Below are positions 35,401 through 46,743 of a DNA stretch of 64,000 nucleotides, one piece after another. Numbering within the stretch: the first letter of the stretch is position 1; every line of letters starts with the position of its first letter. Origin of the DNA: Alkalilimnicola ehrlichii (lineage in GTDB: Bacteria; Pseudomonadota; Gammaproteobacteria; Nitrococcales; AK92); NCBI RefSeq assembly GCF_003399765.1, contig NZ_NFZV01000017.1, positions 38,818 to 102,817 of the forward strand. The letters are read 5' to 3'. The position numbers and the translations under genes are program-made. The notes beneath the pieces are model-generated. The model was given only the letters and a program-made list of their open reading frames with translations. It searched no databases and was not told the DNA's origin.

Positions 35401-37943
35401 AGGTCGGAGATGTGGCGACCGTGCAGTTACCGCCTGCCGGTCAAGGCAGAGCGCTCGTCAGCGTCGAAAACGGCAGCCGCATGCTGGCTGCCTACTGGCT
35501 TGAGTTGGCCGCAGAGCAGACGACTTTCGAGCTGCCGATTACCGCTGAGATGGCGCCGAACGTGTATGTGAGCGTTACGTTGTTGCAGCCTCACGAGGGG
35601 CGGGATAACGACCGGCCGCTGCGCTTGTTCGGTATTGTGCCGATCATGGTGGAAGACCCCGGCACCCATCTGGCGCCGCAGCTATCGCTGCCGGAGGAGG
35701 TCGCGCCGCGGGTGCCGTTTACCGTCGAGGTCGCCGAGCGCGACGGGCGGCCAATGACCTACACCCTGGCGGTGGTCGACGAAGGTTTGCTGGGGCTGAC
35801 TAATTTCCAAACCCCAAATTTGCACCGTTTCTTCTATCAGCGGGAAGCGCTGGGGGTGCGGACCTGGGATTTGTTCGACGAAGTTGCCGGGGCCTATAGC
35901 GGCGAGTTGGAACGCTTGCTCGCCATCGGCGGTAGCGATGTCGCCGAGGAAGACGACGAAAGTCGACGCAAACGGCGTTTCCCGCCGGTCGTGAAGTTCC
36001 TCGGTGCGCATCGGCTTGAGGCGAATGCGACCCAGACTCACGAGATCGAGTTGCCTCAGTATCTGGGGGCCGTGCGGGTAATGCTAGTGGCGGGCGATCA
36101 AGGCCGCTATGGCCGCGCCGAGCAGACCGTGCGGGTGCGGGAAGCCTTATCTTTGCTGCCGACCTTGCCGCGCTTGGTGCGTCCGGGCGAGCGTTTTATC
36201 GTGCCGGTGCATGTCTTCGTTACCGACGAGCGACTCGGCGAGGTGGAGGTTAGCCTGGCGGGAGGCGAGTATTTTAACGTCTTGGATGAGCCGGTGCAGC
36301 TGAGCTTCGACGGTGCCGGCGAGGCTATCGCACGGCTGGCGATCGAGGTCGGCGATCAAGTGGGCACCGGCACTTTGCGGATCGAGGCGCGGGCCGGCGC
36401 TACGGTGGCCGTCGAGGAGGTCCATCTGCCGGTGGTTAGCGCTAATCCGGCCAGCGTCGAGCGGGTGCATGCCGAGTTGGCGCCCGGCGAGGTGTGGTCG
36501 CACGCGTTCTTGCCGCACGGCTTGCCGGGTACCAATACTGCGAGCCTGGAGCTGAGCGCTATCCCGCCGCTTAACCTGGGCGAACGGCTCGATTACCTAC
36601 TGCGTTATCCGCACGGCTGCGGCGAGCAAGTCGCGTCGGCTGCTTTCCCGCAATTGTATCTGCCTGCCCTGCTGAAGCTGGGCGAGGACGATCGGGCGCG
36701 GGTCGATACGAATGTGCAGGCCGCGATCGACCGATTGCGCGGTTACCAGAACAGCGATGGCGGTTTTTCCTATTGGCCTGGCAGCGGGGGGAGCCACGAC
36801 TGGGTCAGCAGCTATATCGGCCATTTCATGCTTGAGGCCTCTCGGCTGGGGTATGCCGTGCCGCCGCAAGTGCTGGAGCAATGGCGGGAATATCAGGCGG
36901 CGCAGGCACGCGGTTACCTCGCCGGTAACGATCAAGGCCGGTTGGCGCATGCGTACCGTTTGTACACGTTGGCGCGGGCGCAGCAGCCGGAGATGGCGGC
37001 CATGAACCGCTTGCGGGAGAATGCCGCCCTCGACGGCGTGGCGCGCTGGCAGTTGGCAGCGGCCTACCTGCAAGTGGGCCTGCCGGATGCGGCCGCCGAC
37101 TTGATCGGTAGCATGCCGCGTCCGCCCGCAGCGTATGAGGAGCCGGGTGCGACCTTCGCCTCGACGCTGCGCGACGAGGCGTTGCTGTTGCCGGTACTCC
37201 GGGGCTTAGAGAGAAACGATGAGGCGGCTGCACTGGCCGAACGGATGGCGGATGGCTTGGCCAGTCGCCAGTGGTATAGCACGCACTCCTTGGCTTGGGC
37301 TTTGTCGTCTTTGGCTCAGCACTACGGTGTTGCCGAGACCGAGCGCTTTGCTTTCGCCTGGCGCCAGGGCAAGTCGAAGTGGCAGCAGGAGGAAAGCGAT
37401 CAGCCCTTGTTGCAATGGGCGTTAGCGCCCGAGCCGGGGCCGGTGGCGGTGCGTAACGATACCGAGCAACCCCTGTTCGTGGTGCTGAGCAACACCGGCG
37501 TGCCGGCGGCAGGCGAGGAAACGGCGCGCTCGGCCGGCTTGACCTTAAGCGCGCAGTTCGTCGACCGGGAAGGCAAGCCGGTGGCCGTTGAGCGCTTGCA
37601 ACAAGGGCGCGACGTTCACGTGCAAGTGCAGGTAGTGAACCGTAGCGGCCGCCGACAGGAGAACATTGCGCTGACGCAGATTTTCCCTAGCGGTTGGCAG
37701 ATCAACAACGCGCGCTTGGCCGGCGCCGACGAGGGCGAGATCGTCGACTACCAAGACATCCGCGACGACCGGGTGCTGAGCTATTTCGGGCTGGAGGCGG
37801 ACGAAGCCATCAGCTTGACGGTGTCGGTCAACGCGAGCTTCGCGGGGCGCTTCTATCTGCCCGGCTGGCAGGTCGAAGCGATGTACGATGCCGCCGTGCA
37901 CGCGAGCACCGAAGGCCGTTGGGTTGAGGTGGTTGCCGATTAA
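32427..37943 (+). CDS. Alpha-2-macroglobulin-family lipoprotein with thioester
   Basis: A 1,838-residue bacterial alpha-2-macroglobulin (YfhM/ECAM type). The signal ends in lipobox LLAAGC (Cys22). Macroglobulin-like domains fill the first 1,000 residues, the A2M domain covers about 1,130-1,260, and the thioester site GCGEQ has its cysteine at about residue 1398, so protease trapping should be possible. The terpenoid-cyclase-like helical domain follows (DGGFSYWPGSGGSHDWVSSYIGHFML). It is anchored in the periplasm and thought to protect the cell from foreign proteases. The stop codon overlaps the pbpC start, the usual pairing with a peptidoglycan-repair enzyme. Confidence 0.93.
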   Translation: MSLLRGWGVVAVAALWLLAAGCERQAPEPLAVEASEWHAYIDRHSAGGVSAVQPLRVRFNTAMVEPAQVNRPLEAGVALSPQVPFEAMFTRVDELSITPRRALQPGQEYEVTLNPALAPGIEVGGDFRFRVVVLQQAMDLRLHGLVPSGEPGRMRLRGQLITGDAAPEAGVARVITATQEGRSLPVSWEHAPDRRYHEFTVADIERGAQASRVLIRWDGSAVGAEQQGERELAVPGSEEFAVTGVRVATEGSRHIVVTFSESLDARQNLSGLVRINGAHVRTQVDGGTLRVYPRSQVVGAVTLRLEGGVRSAAGARLGEAFERELVLMSLRPGVRFVGKGVILPEAEHLTVPFEAVNVSSVTVTGLQIYRDNIGQFLQNNTLDGERGLRNVGRYVWRKEIPLSSLPRDEWQRYLLDVSELVGEQPGALWRLSLSIERSQALFDCGDEHIAEPRPAAAPLPNWEGPGEVAASGWDGIEQWYSASGYVTYSDRQNPCKDAYYEFAQEARSERNFLASNLGLLAKQGSDDTLHVVVSDLRRSTVVSGAEVDVFNYQQQRIGRGVTDEHGMLSVALEGVPFYLAARAGDERGYLKLARGLALPTSQFDVGGEKVRDAIKGFIYGERDVWRPGDEIHLTFVLEDRDGRLPQGHPVSLELYDPRGNRTVSRTNSQPVGDFYTFTLRTEEHAPTGRWRAVARVGDRVFDTPIRIETVVPNRLRVELELEDEALRVDRPATATRLFAEWLSGASAAGLKADVQVRLASRATRFSRFQNFQFDDPAREFQGEPQTVFEGKLDAEGKARFPAQLMPGNPSPGMLRATFTSRVFEEGGNFSTQSQAFDYHPYPTYVGLRLPPGDESRNMLLTDTDHTVRIATLDNQGEPVARDNLEVALYKISWRWWWDKSGESLARYASAAGNVAVEQGRVSTNAEGEGEWTLRVNYPAWGRYLLRVCDADGGHCTGQVFYIDWPGWAGRAQEERGDGASRLTLYTDRARYEVGDVATVQLPPAGQGRALVSVENGSRMLAAYWLELAAEQTTFELPITAEMAPNVYVSVTLLQPHEGRDNDRPLRLFGIVPIMVEDPGTHLAPQLSLPEEVAPRVPFTVEVAERDGRPMTYTLAVVDEGLLGLTNFQTPNLHRFFYQREALGVRTWDLFDEVAGAYSGELERLLAIGGSDVAEEDDESRRKRRFPPVVKFLGAHRLEANATQTHEIELPQYLGAVRVMLVAGDQGRYGRAEQTVRVREALSLLPTLPRLVRPGERFIVPVHVFVTDERLGEVEVSLAGGEYFNVLDEPVQLSFDGAGEAIARLAIEVGDQVGTGTLRIEARAGATVAVEEVHLPVVSANPASVERVHAELAPGEVWSHAFLPHGLPGTNTASLELSAIPPLNLGERLDYLLRYPHGCGEQVASAAFPQLYLPALLKLGEDDRARVDTNVQAAIDRLRGYQNSDGGFSYWPGSGGSHDWVSSYIGHFMLEASRLGYAVPPQVLEQWREYQAAQARGYLAGNDQGRLAHAYRLYTLARAQQPEMAAMNRLRENAALDGVARWQLAAAYLQVGLPDAAADLIGSMPRPPAAYEEPGATFASTLRDEALLLPVLRGLERNDEAAALAERMADGLASRQWYSTHSLAWALSSLAQHYGVAETERFAFAWRQGKSKWQQEESDQPLLQWALAPEPGPVAVRNDTEQPLFVVLSNTGVPAAGEETARSAGLTLSAQFVDREGKPVAVERLQQGRDVHVQVQVVNRSGRRQENIALTQIFPSGWQINNARLAGADEGEIVDYQDIRDDRVLSYFGLEADEAISLTVSVNASFAGRFYLPGWQVEAMYDAAVHASTEGRWVEVVAD

Positions 37944-40326
37944 TGGCGAGTAAGGCGGTCGCGGGGGAGCCCGTCGCCCAGCGTAAGCCGCATGGCGGGT
38001 GGTGCCTCTGGCTACCGTTGTTGGCGGTATTGGCGAGCGGGGCGATCTACGCCCTGCTCTATTGGCCGTTACCGGAGCCGTTGCTGGACAGCCGTTACGC
38101 ACGCGCCCTGATCGACCGCGACGGGCGCTTGCTGGGGGCCAGTATCGCCGCCGACGAGCAATGGCGCTTCGAACCTTTGGAGGAGGTGCCGCCGCGTTTT
38201 GCCGAAGCCTTGCTGGCATTCGAAGACCGACGCTTTACCCGCCACTCGGGCATCGATCCGGTGGCTATCGTGCGGGCAACGCGGGATAACCTGCGCGCGC
38301 GCCGCGTTGTCAGCGGCGGCAGTACGTTGACGATGCAGCTCGCACGTCAGGTGGCCGGCCATTCGGAGCGTACTCTTGGGGCGAAGCTTTACGAAGCATG
38401 GCTTGCGCTGCGTATCGAGCGCCGCTATAGCAAGGATGAAATTCTGGCTTTGTATGCAAGCCACGCCCCGTTCGGCGGTAACGTGGTGGGTCTGCCGGCG
38501 GCGAGCTGGCGTTACTTCGACCGTCCGCCGGAGGAGCTTAGCTGGGCGGAGGCGGCTGTGTTGGCCGTCTTGCCCAACAGTCCGGGGCTTATGCACCCGG
38601 GGCGCAATCGCGATGCGCTCAAGGCAAAGCGCGATCGTTTGCTGACACGGCTGCACCAGAAAGGCCTCCTCAGCGAGTTGGATTACCGCTTGGCGTTGGC
38701 GGAGCCGCTGCCGGCGGCGCCGCGTCCGTTGCCCCGGGCGGCGCCGCATTTATTAGCCACCTTAAGTAGCCGTCATCCCGAGCAGGCTCGTTTTCACACC
38801 AGCCTCGATCGGACGTGCAAACCGCCGTTGTCGCCATCGCGGCGCGCGAAGGCAGGCGGCTTACGCGCTCAGGCATTCAGGACTTGAGCGTGTTGGTGAT
38901 CGACCACCGCACGTTGACGGTTATCGCCTATGTCGGTAATCACGGCGGCGGCGACCCCCACCGCGACGGGGCCGCCGTCGACGTGATTCAGCGCCCGCGC
39001 AGCAACGGCAGCTTGTTAAAGCCGTTTTTGTACGCGTTGATGTTGCAGGAGGGCTTGCTGGTGCCCTCGACTCTGGTGCCGGACGTGCCGACGAATTTTG
39101 CCGGTTACGCACCGGAGAACTTCGACCGCCAACACCGCGGTGCCGTGGCGGCGAGTACGGCGCTGGCTCGCTCGCTCAATGTGCCGGCGGTGCACATGCT
39201 GCGCGAATACGGCGTCGAGCGTTTTCACGACCAACTGCAAAGCTTGGGTAAGACAAGCTTGTTTCGGCCGGCCGACGACTACGGCCTGGCGCTGATTCTC
39301 GGCGGCTCGGAGAGTACCCTGTGGGAGCTTGCCGGGATGTACGCCAACCTCGCGGCCGTCGCGCGGGATGGCGAGCGGCATCGTTACCGGATGCCGACCT
39401 TGCTGGTCGATACCTCCTCGACTGCCGCGGCCGCTTACGGGCCTATCGATCAAGGTGCCGCCTGGCTTACCTTGCAGGCGCTGACCGATGTGGTGCGTCC
39501 GGAGCAAGAGCGTGCCTGGCAGCAGTTTCAATCGACCCAAACGGTGGCTTGGAAAACGGGCACCAGCTTTGGGCTGCGCGACGGCTGGGCGATTGGGAGT
39601 AACGGGCGCTATACGGTCGGGGTGTGGACCGGCAACGCCATCGGCGAGGGCGTGCCCGCGCTAACCGGTACCACGGCCGCTGCGCCGGTGATGTTCGAGG
39701 TGTTCAGCCTGTTGGGGCCGACGCGTTGGCTGGAGCCGCCGCTAGGGGCTTTAAAGACGGTGCGCGTTTGTCAGGCCGATGGTTATCTGGCCGCGGGCGA
39801 TTGCCCTTCGCGTCCGGAGTGGGCTCCTCGGCGGAGCCACTTCGAGCGCGTTTCGCCGTATTATCGCCAGGTGCACGTGGATGCACGGGGTGCGCGCGTC
39901 CACGCCGGTTGCGAGGCGCCGGCCGCCATGCACGGGCGGGCTGTTTTCGTCTTGCCGCCGACGATGGAGTATTTCTGGCGCTTGCAGCGGCCCGATTATC
40001 AAAGCCTGCCCTCCTGGCGAGAGGATTGTCTGGCAAGCCTTGCCGATTACACCGACGATAAGCCGCTCGATTTGATCTATCCGCAGGAAGGAGCCAGGGT
40101 TCTGCTTCCTGTGGATCTGGACGGTTATCTCGGGCGGTTTCTGTTGCGTGCCGTGCATCGGGACCCGGCGGCCACCGTGCATTGGCATCTGGGCGGCTCT
40201 TATCTGGGCGCGACGCGGCATTTTCATGTGCAGGAAGTGAGTCTGGAGCCAGGCTGGCACCGGCTGGTGCTGGTCGACGATCTGGGGCGGCAGCAGACGC
40301 GTTGGTTTCAGGTGTTAGCGCGTTGA
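37943..40326 (+). CDS. pbpC: Penicillin-binding protein 1C, frameshifted near 38815
   Basis: Two frames (37943-38887 and 38815-40326) form one protein of about 794 residues if a base is added near 38815 (TSLDRT then VQTAVVAIAAREGRR). The first part has one membrane helix (about 23-42) and the transglycosylase domain (FEDRRFTRHSGIDPVAIVRA, SGGSTLTMQLARQ). The second has the transpeptidase motifs SLLK, SLN and KTGTS, and a C-terminal BiPBP_C domain. PBP1C is usually encoded next to alpha-2-macroglobulin, as here. The break separates the two catalytic domains exactly between them. Confidence 0.9.
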
Positions 40327-40518
40327 GGAAGCGCTAACTAAGCTTCTCGCGCCTCTCGCCAAGCGGGATGATCGGGGGTAATTTGTAAAGTTGACGGTTT
40401 TATCATGTTTTTTCGTCATTTCCGCTAGAATCGCATAAGCAAACACTGCATGATTGCTGGGAAACGCTACCAGCCGTTATTGCGGTGCCTCGACGTGAAA
40501 AAAGATGGGGGAGGAGTT

Positions 40519-40848
40519 ATGTTCCAGCAAATTGATCGCGCTGTTGCTTGGGTTATGGAGACGGATGCGAAACTACGGGCCGCTCTGAGAGGGCAGCCTA
40601 TCCTGAGCATCGGCTTGCTCATAGCCTTTTTGGCGGTGTTGTCGCAAGCCTCCATTTATTTCTACAACACTTACTTGGTAGGCCGGGGCGGGATGCACGA
40701 ACTTCAGCCGTATCTCGGTATGGAGTCGCTGATCGGGCTCGGCGCGGTCTTGATCGGCTTGGCCGCTATCGTGAGTGTCCTGATCTGGACGTTTGTTATC
40801 GTCGGCGGCCTCTACGGCTTGCTCCGTAAGGCGGTGACCGGCGTTTAG
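40519..40848 (+). CDS. Hypothetical small membrane protein (109 aa)
   Basis: A 109-residue protein with a short amphipathic N-terminus (QQIDRAVAWVMETDAKLRAAL) and two clear membrane helices (about 28-48 and 70-105, the latter possibly two). ATG at 40519 is chosen because GGAGGAG lies just before it; the frame also contains an ATG at 40450 with no ribosome site. No family recognised. It stands alone behind pbpC with a 190-base gap that is locally AT-rich. Confidence 0.5.
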   Translation: MFQQIDRAVAWVMETDAKLRAALRGQPILSIGLLIAFLAVLSQASIYFYNTYLVGRGGMHELQPYLGMESLIGLGAVLIGLAAIVSVLIWTFVIVGGLYGLLRKAVTGV

Positions 40849-40896
40849 AACGCGGTTGGCGAGGCTGCGTTGAGCAGCTTCGCCAAAGCTCGTCTG

Positions 40897-41688
40897 TTAT
40901 CCGGCCGTTTTCTTTAAAAAACCATTGAGGCAGGACGAGAAGGCTTCGGGTTGCTCTACATGGAGCCAGTGCCCGGCATTGGGGATCGCCTCAACGCTCG
41001 CCTGCGGGAAACGCTCCCGTATCGGCGTTAAGGCCTCGTCGGTGACGTAATCCGAGTTCTCGCCGTGAACGAAAAGGCTCGGCCCTTGATAAACGGCGTC
41101 GAAATCGGGAAAACCCTCGATCAGGCGGCGTTGGTCGGACAGAATCTGCAACGGAATGCGCCACTGATAACCGCCGTTTTGACGTTGTAAATTCGTCAGT
41201 AGAAATTGGCGGACCATCTCGGTGGGAATCGCCTCGCGCAGGTGAGCATCGGCATCGGCGCGCGAGTCCACCGCGTCGAGCGGAACGTCTTGTAGCGCGG
41301 CGATCAGATCCCGGTGCTCGTGCCCGGTGTAAGGCACGGGGGCGATGTCGGCGGCAATTAAGGCTGTTACTCGCGCCGGGTTCTCCAAGGCGAGCGTCAT
41401 TGCCGCTTTCCCTCCCATGCTGTGTCCCAAAACAATAGCCTGATCGATCCCTTCCCGGTCGAGCAATGCGCGAAGATCTGCCGCCATGGCCGGATAGCTC
41501 ATGTCCGGATCGTGCGGCGAGCGCCCATGGTTGCGAAGGTCCGGCACGATGACGCGGTAATCCCCGGCCAAGGATTTAGCGTAGCGCCCCCAGTTCGCGC
41601 CCGAGCCGTACAGGCCGTGCAGAATCAGTAGGGGCTGTCCTTTTCCTTGTTCGGTGTAGTGGAGTGCCACCGGGCTGTGCGTGCTCAT
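40897..41688 (-). CDS. Alpha/beta-hydrolase (YbfF-like esterase)
   Basis: A 263-residue alpha/beta-hydrolase with ILHGLYGSGANWG (oxyanion region), the nucleophile elbow GHSMGGKAAM and a catalytic histidine in NAGHWLHVEQPEAF. LRNHGRSPHDPDMSYPAMAADL is characteristic of YbfF-type acyl-esterases, which hydrolyse short acyl esters or acyl-CoA; substrate here unknown. Its start codon overlaps the stop of the glutamate dehydrogenase gene (ATGA), so the two are cotranscribed. Confidence 0.85.
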   Translation of the reverse strand: MSTHSPVALHYTEQGKGQPLLILHGLYGSGANWGRYAKSLAGDYRVIVPDLRNHGRSPHDPDMSYPAMAADLRALLDREGIDQAIVLGHSMGGKAAMTLALENPARVTALIAADIAPVPYTGHEHRDLIAALQDVPLDAVDSRADADAHLREAIPTEMVRQFLLTNLQRQNGGYQWRIPLQILSDQRRLIEGFPDFDAVYQGPSLFVHGENSDYVTDEALTPIRERFPQASVEAIPNAGHWLHVEQPEAFSSCLNGFLKKTAG

Positions 41689-44600
41689 GATGGGGCTTGG
41701 GTCCTCTCCTGGCGCTTACGCGCGATCAGCGGCCGAGCGGCGCCTGTTTGCGCCAGCGCGGTCAATTCTTGAATGGCGACGGTCAGCATAGCAAGGTCGA
41801 CGCTGCTGGTGGAGCGGCAGTCGCTCAAGGTTTGCAACAGGCGGTCTCGTAACGACTGGTTTTGCTCGACCCAACGGGCTGCCTGGGCTTCCGGCTCTTC
41901 TTGCTTGTCGCTTGCGGCCAGAATGTCGCTGGTGAGTAGGCGTAATTGGCCGTACAGTTCTTCCTCCAGTCCGACGCGTGCCCGTTCTTGCCAGCTATTG
42001 CTGGGTTCGTAGTCGCTGATCCGGTCGCGTAGCCAATTGAGTTGAAGTTCGGTGACTACGGCGAAGTAAACGCCGCCGGCCCGCTCCAGGGAAGTTGCCC
42101 GGTCGGTCGCGATCTTGACGATATCCAAGGCGGGATAGAGCGCTTCCAAGCCGGCGACGGTCTCGGCCAGCGTCGGCGGCACGCCAGTCTCCGACAGCCG
42201 GTTTATTTGCCGTTTCAGGGCTTTGTTCTCCGCCTCCGGGAGTATTTCCGACATGATCCCGCGCAGACGATTAAGCGCTGGGCGTATGTTGGCGACCGTT
42301 TTATCGACCGGCAGCGGGCCGGGCTGGTTGCGTAATAACCATTGAGTCGCCCGTTCGTGCAGCTGACAGAGTTTGAGTAGTAACTGCATCTGGACGATGG
42401 ACGAAATGCGATTATCAAGTGCCTCGACCTGCTCCCATAAATCGTTGAGCCCGAAGATTTCCTGGGCCGCCAGGTAGGCACGGGTGCTGGCGGCGACGCT
42501 AGCGCCTAGCCGTTCGCGTAAGCGGAAGAAGAACGTCGCGCCCATGCGATTTAGAATTTGGTTGGTTACCACTGTCGCGGTGATCTCGGCGCGTAGCCGA
42601 TGGCCGAGAATTTGGTCGGTGTATCGCTCCCGTAGCGGTTGCGGGAAATACTCGAGCAATATCCCTTCCAGGCAGGGTTCGCGGACTAAGGCGTCGTCCA
42701 ATAACTCGCCGTAGCTGGTAATCTTGGCGTAAGACAGCAGTACCGCCAGTTCCGGCCGGCTCAGGCCGAGGCGACCTGCAATCCGTTCGTTGAGCGCTTC
42801 GTCGTCCGGTAGTTGCTCAAGTGCACGCGCTAACTGGCCTTCCTTTTCCAGCTGACGCATGAAGCGCGACTGTTCGTCGAGCAGGTCGCTGCCGCGGAGT
42901 TGGCAGAGGCTAAGCGCTTGGGTCTGACGGTAGTTGTCGTGCAGGACGAGTTGAGCCACTTCGTCCGTCATATCGCTGAGCAGTTGATTTCGCTGTTTGG
43001 TGGTTAAGTCGCCTTCGGCGACGATACCGTTTAATAGAATCTTGATGTTGACTTCATGGTCGGAGCAATCGACGCCGCCGGCGTTGTCGATGGCGTCGGT
43101 ATTGATATGGCCGCCGCGTTCGGCATATTCGATGCGGCCAAGTTGCGTGACGCCAAGGTTACCGCCTTCGCCGACCACGCGACAGCGCAAATCGCCCCCG
43201 TTGACCCGCAGGCTGTCGTTGGTTTTGTCGCCGACCTCGGTATTCGATTCCGTACTGGCTTTCACATAGGTGCCGATGCCGCCGTTCCAGAGGAGGTCTA
43301 CGGGTGCTTTGAGAATGGCTTGAATCAGGGCCGAGGGGCTGAAGCTCTCCTGCTCCACACCCAGCGCTTGCCGCGCCTGCGGCGAGAGCTTGATGACTTT
43401 GGCGGTACGGGAGTAAATGCCGCCGCCTGCGGAGAGTGCGCTGCGATCGTAGTCTTCCCACGTCGAGCGCGGTAGCTGAAACAAGCGCTCGCGCTCGGCA
43501 AAGGATTTGGCCGCATCCGGGTCGGGATCGATGAAAATATGCCGATGGTCGAATGCGGCAACGAGCCGAATGTGGCGGGACAGCAGCATACCGTTCCCGA
43601 ACACGTCGCCGGACATGTCGCCGATTCCAACGACCGTAAACGGTTGGGTTTGGATATCGAGCCCGAGTTCGCGGAAGTGGCGTTTAACCGCTTCCCAGGC
43701 GCCGCGGGCGGTAATGCCCATTTTCTTATGGTCGTAACCCGTCGAGCCGCCGGAAGCGAAGGCGTCGCGTAGCCAAAAGCCGTATTCGGCAGCAACGTCG
43801 TTGGCAAGATCGGAGAATGTCGCGGTGCCTTTGTCGGCAGCGACGACTAGATAAGGGTCGTCATCGTCGTGCCGTACGACGTTGGGGGGCGGTTGTATGC
43901 CGCCATCGACCCGGTTGTCGGTAATATCGAGTAAACCGCGAATGAAGTTCGAGTAGCAATCGCGTACTTCGTTATGCAGGGTATCCCGATCGGTCGGGGT
44001 TTGCTTGAGCACGAAACCGCCTTTGGCGCCGACCGGCACAATGACCGAATTTTTCACCATCTGCGCTTTCATCAGGCCGAGGACCTCGGTGCGGAAATCC
44101 TCCCGTCGATCGGACCAACGCAGGCCGCCGCGCGCGACTTTGCCGCCGCGCAAATGCACCCCTTCGAAACGGGGCGAGTAGACGAATACTTCGAATTCAG
44201 GATGCGGTTGCGGGACTTCCGGAATGGAGGCCGGCGCGAGTTTGAACGACAAGAACGGGCGCGGCTCGTCCGCGCCTTGCCGATAGAAGTTGGTCCGCAG
44301 GGTTGCCTGTATGGCCGCAAGATAACGGCGCAGAATGCGGTCCTCGTCGAGGCTCGGCACATCGTCCAAAGCGACTTCGATGGCCTCCGCCAACTCCCGA
44401 GCACGTTCCCGATTGGCAACCGTCGGATCGAAACGGGCGCTGAAGAGTTGGACCAGCAGCCGGGTGATATGCGGGTATCCGGCTAAGGTTTCTTCGATAT
44501 AGTTCTGGCTGAAGGTGCTGCCGGCCTGCCGCAGATACTTCCAGTAAGCGCGCAGCACCACGACCTCGCGCCACGTCAACCCGGCTGCCAACACGAGGCG

Positions 44601-46543
44601 GTTGAAGCCGTCGCTCTCGACATGGCCGTGCCAGACGGCAGAGAACGTATCCTGAAAAATCTCCCTGACCTGTTCGGTATCCCGGTCGCTGTCGTAGCGT
44701 AGGCCGAAATCGTGTATCCAGCGTTTGGCCTTAAGGCGCGGCTCGATGTCGTAAGGGTGCTCGTCGATAACCTCGACGCCCATGTTCTCCAACATCGGTA
44801 GGACGTCGGATAGCGTGATCGCGCGCCCGCAGTGGTAGAGCTTGAAGCGAAACTGCTCCGGCTCGGCCTCAAGCGGTTGATAAAGGCTGATGGCCAGCCC
44901 GCCGCCGTCGAGCCGGTCGAGTCGTTCGGTGTCCAGCGCGGCGGTGCGGGCGGGCGTTTCTTCTCGGTAAGCGGCATTGAAGGCGTCGCCGTATTCGTGG
45001 AAAAACGCGTTCCCTGCTCTTCCCCGAAATGCTCCAGCAAGGCCTGATAATAATCGTCGGACCACGAGCGCATGGTACGTGCCAACTGCGCTTCTAGGGC
45101 TTGATGGTCGTAATCCGGATAGCCTGGGCGCCCGAGCCGTACGATGATATGAATGCGGGCCAGCACCGACTCGGAGAGCTTGATATTGAATTCCGAATGC
45201 TCGCCGCCGAACGCTTCCTCCAGGATTGTCTGCATTTGCTGCCGGACTTCGGTGGTGTAGCGCTCGCGCGGAGCGTACACCAAGCAGGATACGAAGCGCT
45301 GGAACGTATCGTAACGAACGAACAGACGAACCCGCTGCCGTTCCTGTAAATGCAGAATGCCGACGGCGATGTCGTGCAGCTGCTCGGGGTTGGTTTGGAT
45401 CAATTCGTCGCGCGGATAGGTCTCTAGAATGTTCACCAGCGCCTTACCGGCGTGGCTGCTATGCGGGACGCGCGCCTTCTCCAGCACATAATCGATTTTC
45501 CGCCGCAACAGCGGTATTTCTCGCGGACTACGGTTGTAGGCGGCCGATGTGTAGAGGCCCAAAAAGCGATGCTCGCCGATGACCTCGCCTTTTTGGTTAA
45601 AGCGCTTGATGCCGATATAGTCCATGTAGCCCGGCCGGTGCACGGTCGAGCGGCTGCTGGATTTGGTCAGCAGCAGAACCTCGGGGCGGCTCGCCTCTTG
45701 CTGAACTTTTGAAGGAAGCACCGAAAAGCCCGCCGAGTCCTTCTTCGGGCTCGACGTTTGCAAAATACCCAAGCCGGTGTCGGCAACCCGCTCCAGTCGC
45801 GGCTCTTTGCCGCTGTTTTTCAAGTCGTAACGGCGGTACCCGAGAAAGGTGAAATGATCGTTGACGACCCACTTTAGAAACGCCTCGATTTCCTTGAGCT
45901 CTTCGTTCGGAATCGGTGGCGGGGTGCGTTTCAGGCCGGCTAAGGCATTCTTGAGTTGTTCGCGCATCGATTGCCAGTCGTGCACCGAGCGCTCGACATC
46001 CGCCAGCACCTCTCGCAACTCGTGGCTAATGCGGGCGAGCATTTGCGTTTCGGTTTGCCGATCGACCTCGAAGTGCATGCAGGCGTAGAGCTTACCGTCC
46101 CGGCTATCGGAGCCGGCGACCGCCAGCGGCGAGCCTTCTTTATCGTGGCCAAGGCAAATGACGGGGTGAACGATCAGGTGCACCGTCAACCCAAGTCGGG
46201 TTAACGCCATATTGACCGAATCGACCAGGAACGGCATATCGGGGCTGACGATCTGGACCGTGGTGTGAGTCGATTCCCAACCGTGTTGTTCTATGTTGGG
46301 GTTGTATACGTGGATACGCGGAAAAGGTTCGTCCTGGCGTCGCAAAAGCTGCCAATGGGATATGGCGGCACCGTAGAGATCGTCGTACTGGCGCTCGGCA
46401 AGGTCGGTGGCTGCCGTGCCCTGATAATAGGCGGCGATGAATCGGCACACGCCTTCGGCTTCCGCTTTGCTCCAGCGACTAACGACTAAGTCCTGTAGTG
46501 CGTCGATAATGGCGGTTTTATCGGTTTCCACCACGTAGGCCAT
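41685..46543 (-). CDS. gdhB: NAD-specific glutamate dehydrogenase (GDH-180 type), frameshifted near 45013
   Basis: Two reverse frames (44576-46543 and 41685-45065) overlap and combine to about 1,619 residues, the normal size of the large bacterial NAD-GDH. The join runs HFGEEQG then NAFFHEYGDAFNAAYRE if one base is added at the CCC run (45012-45014) or the nearby A5 run. The N-terminal regulatory region contains ACT-like segments, and the catalytic core includes RGGLRWSDRREDFRTEV and VPVGAKGGFVLKQ. The enzyme oxidatively deaminates glutamate to 2-oxoglutarate for amino-acid catabolism. As sequenced, the protein would end within the first 650 residues. Confidence 0.93.
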
Positions 46544-46743
46544 ATGCTCACCTATGTTCAGTATTTCCTTTAAGGATGCGATCCGATCCGTGCTCTAAGC
46601 AAGTGGATTGCCTTATCCCCTATGGCGGCCATTCTAACCTAGAGTTTGAGTAGAGATGATGAGGCTGTGACGGTGTCTACACATCTGCATCAACTCAGGC
46701 TATCGTAGTCGACCACCAGTCCGTAGTAGAAAAAGGAAGCATA

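Noticed and set aside
38815..40326. Independent transpeptidase gene starting at 38815
   Set aside because: The frame begins exactly where PBP1C continues, lacks a ribosome site and has no membrane anchor of its own.
40370..40450. Promoter formed by TTGACG and TAGAAT upstream of the 109-residue membrane protein
   Set aside because: The two hexamers are 29 bases apart, far outside the 16-18 spacing required.
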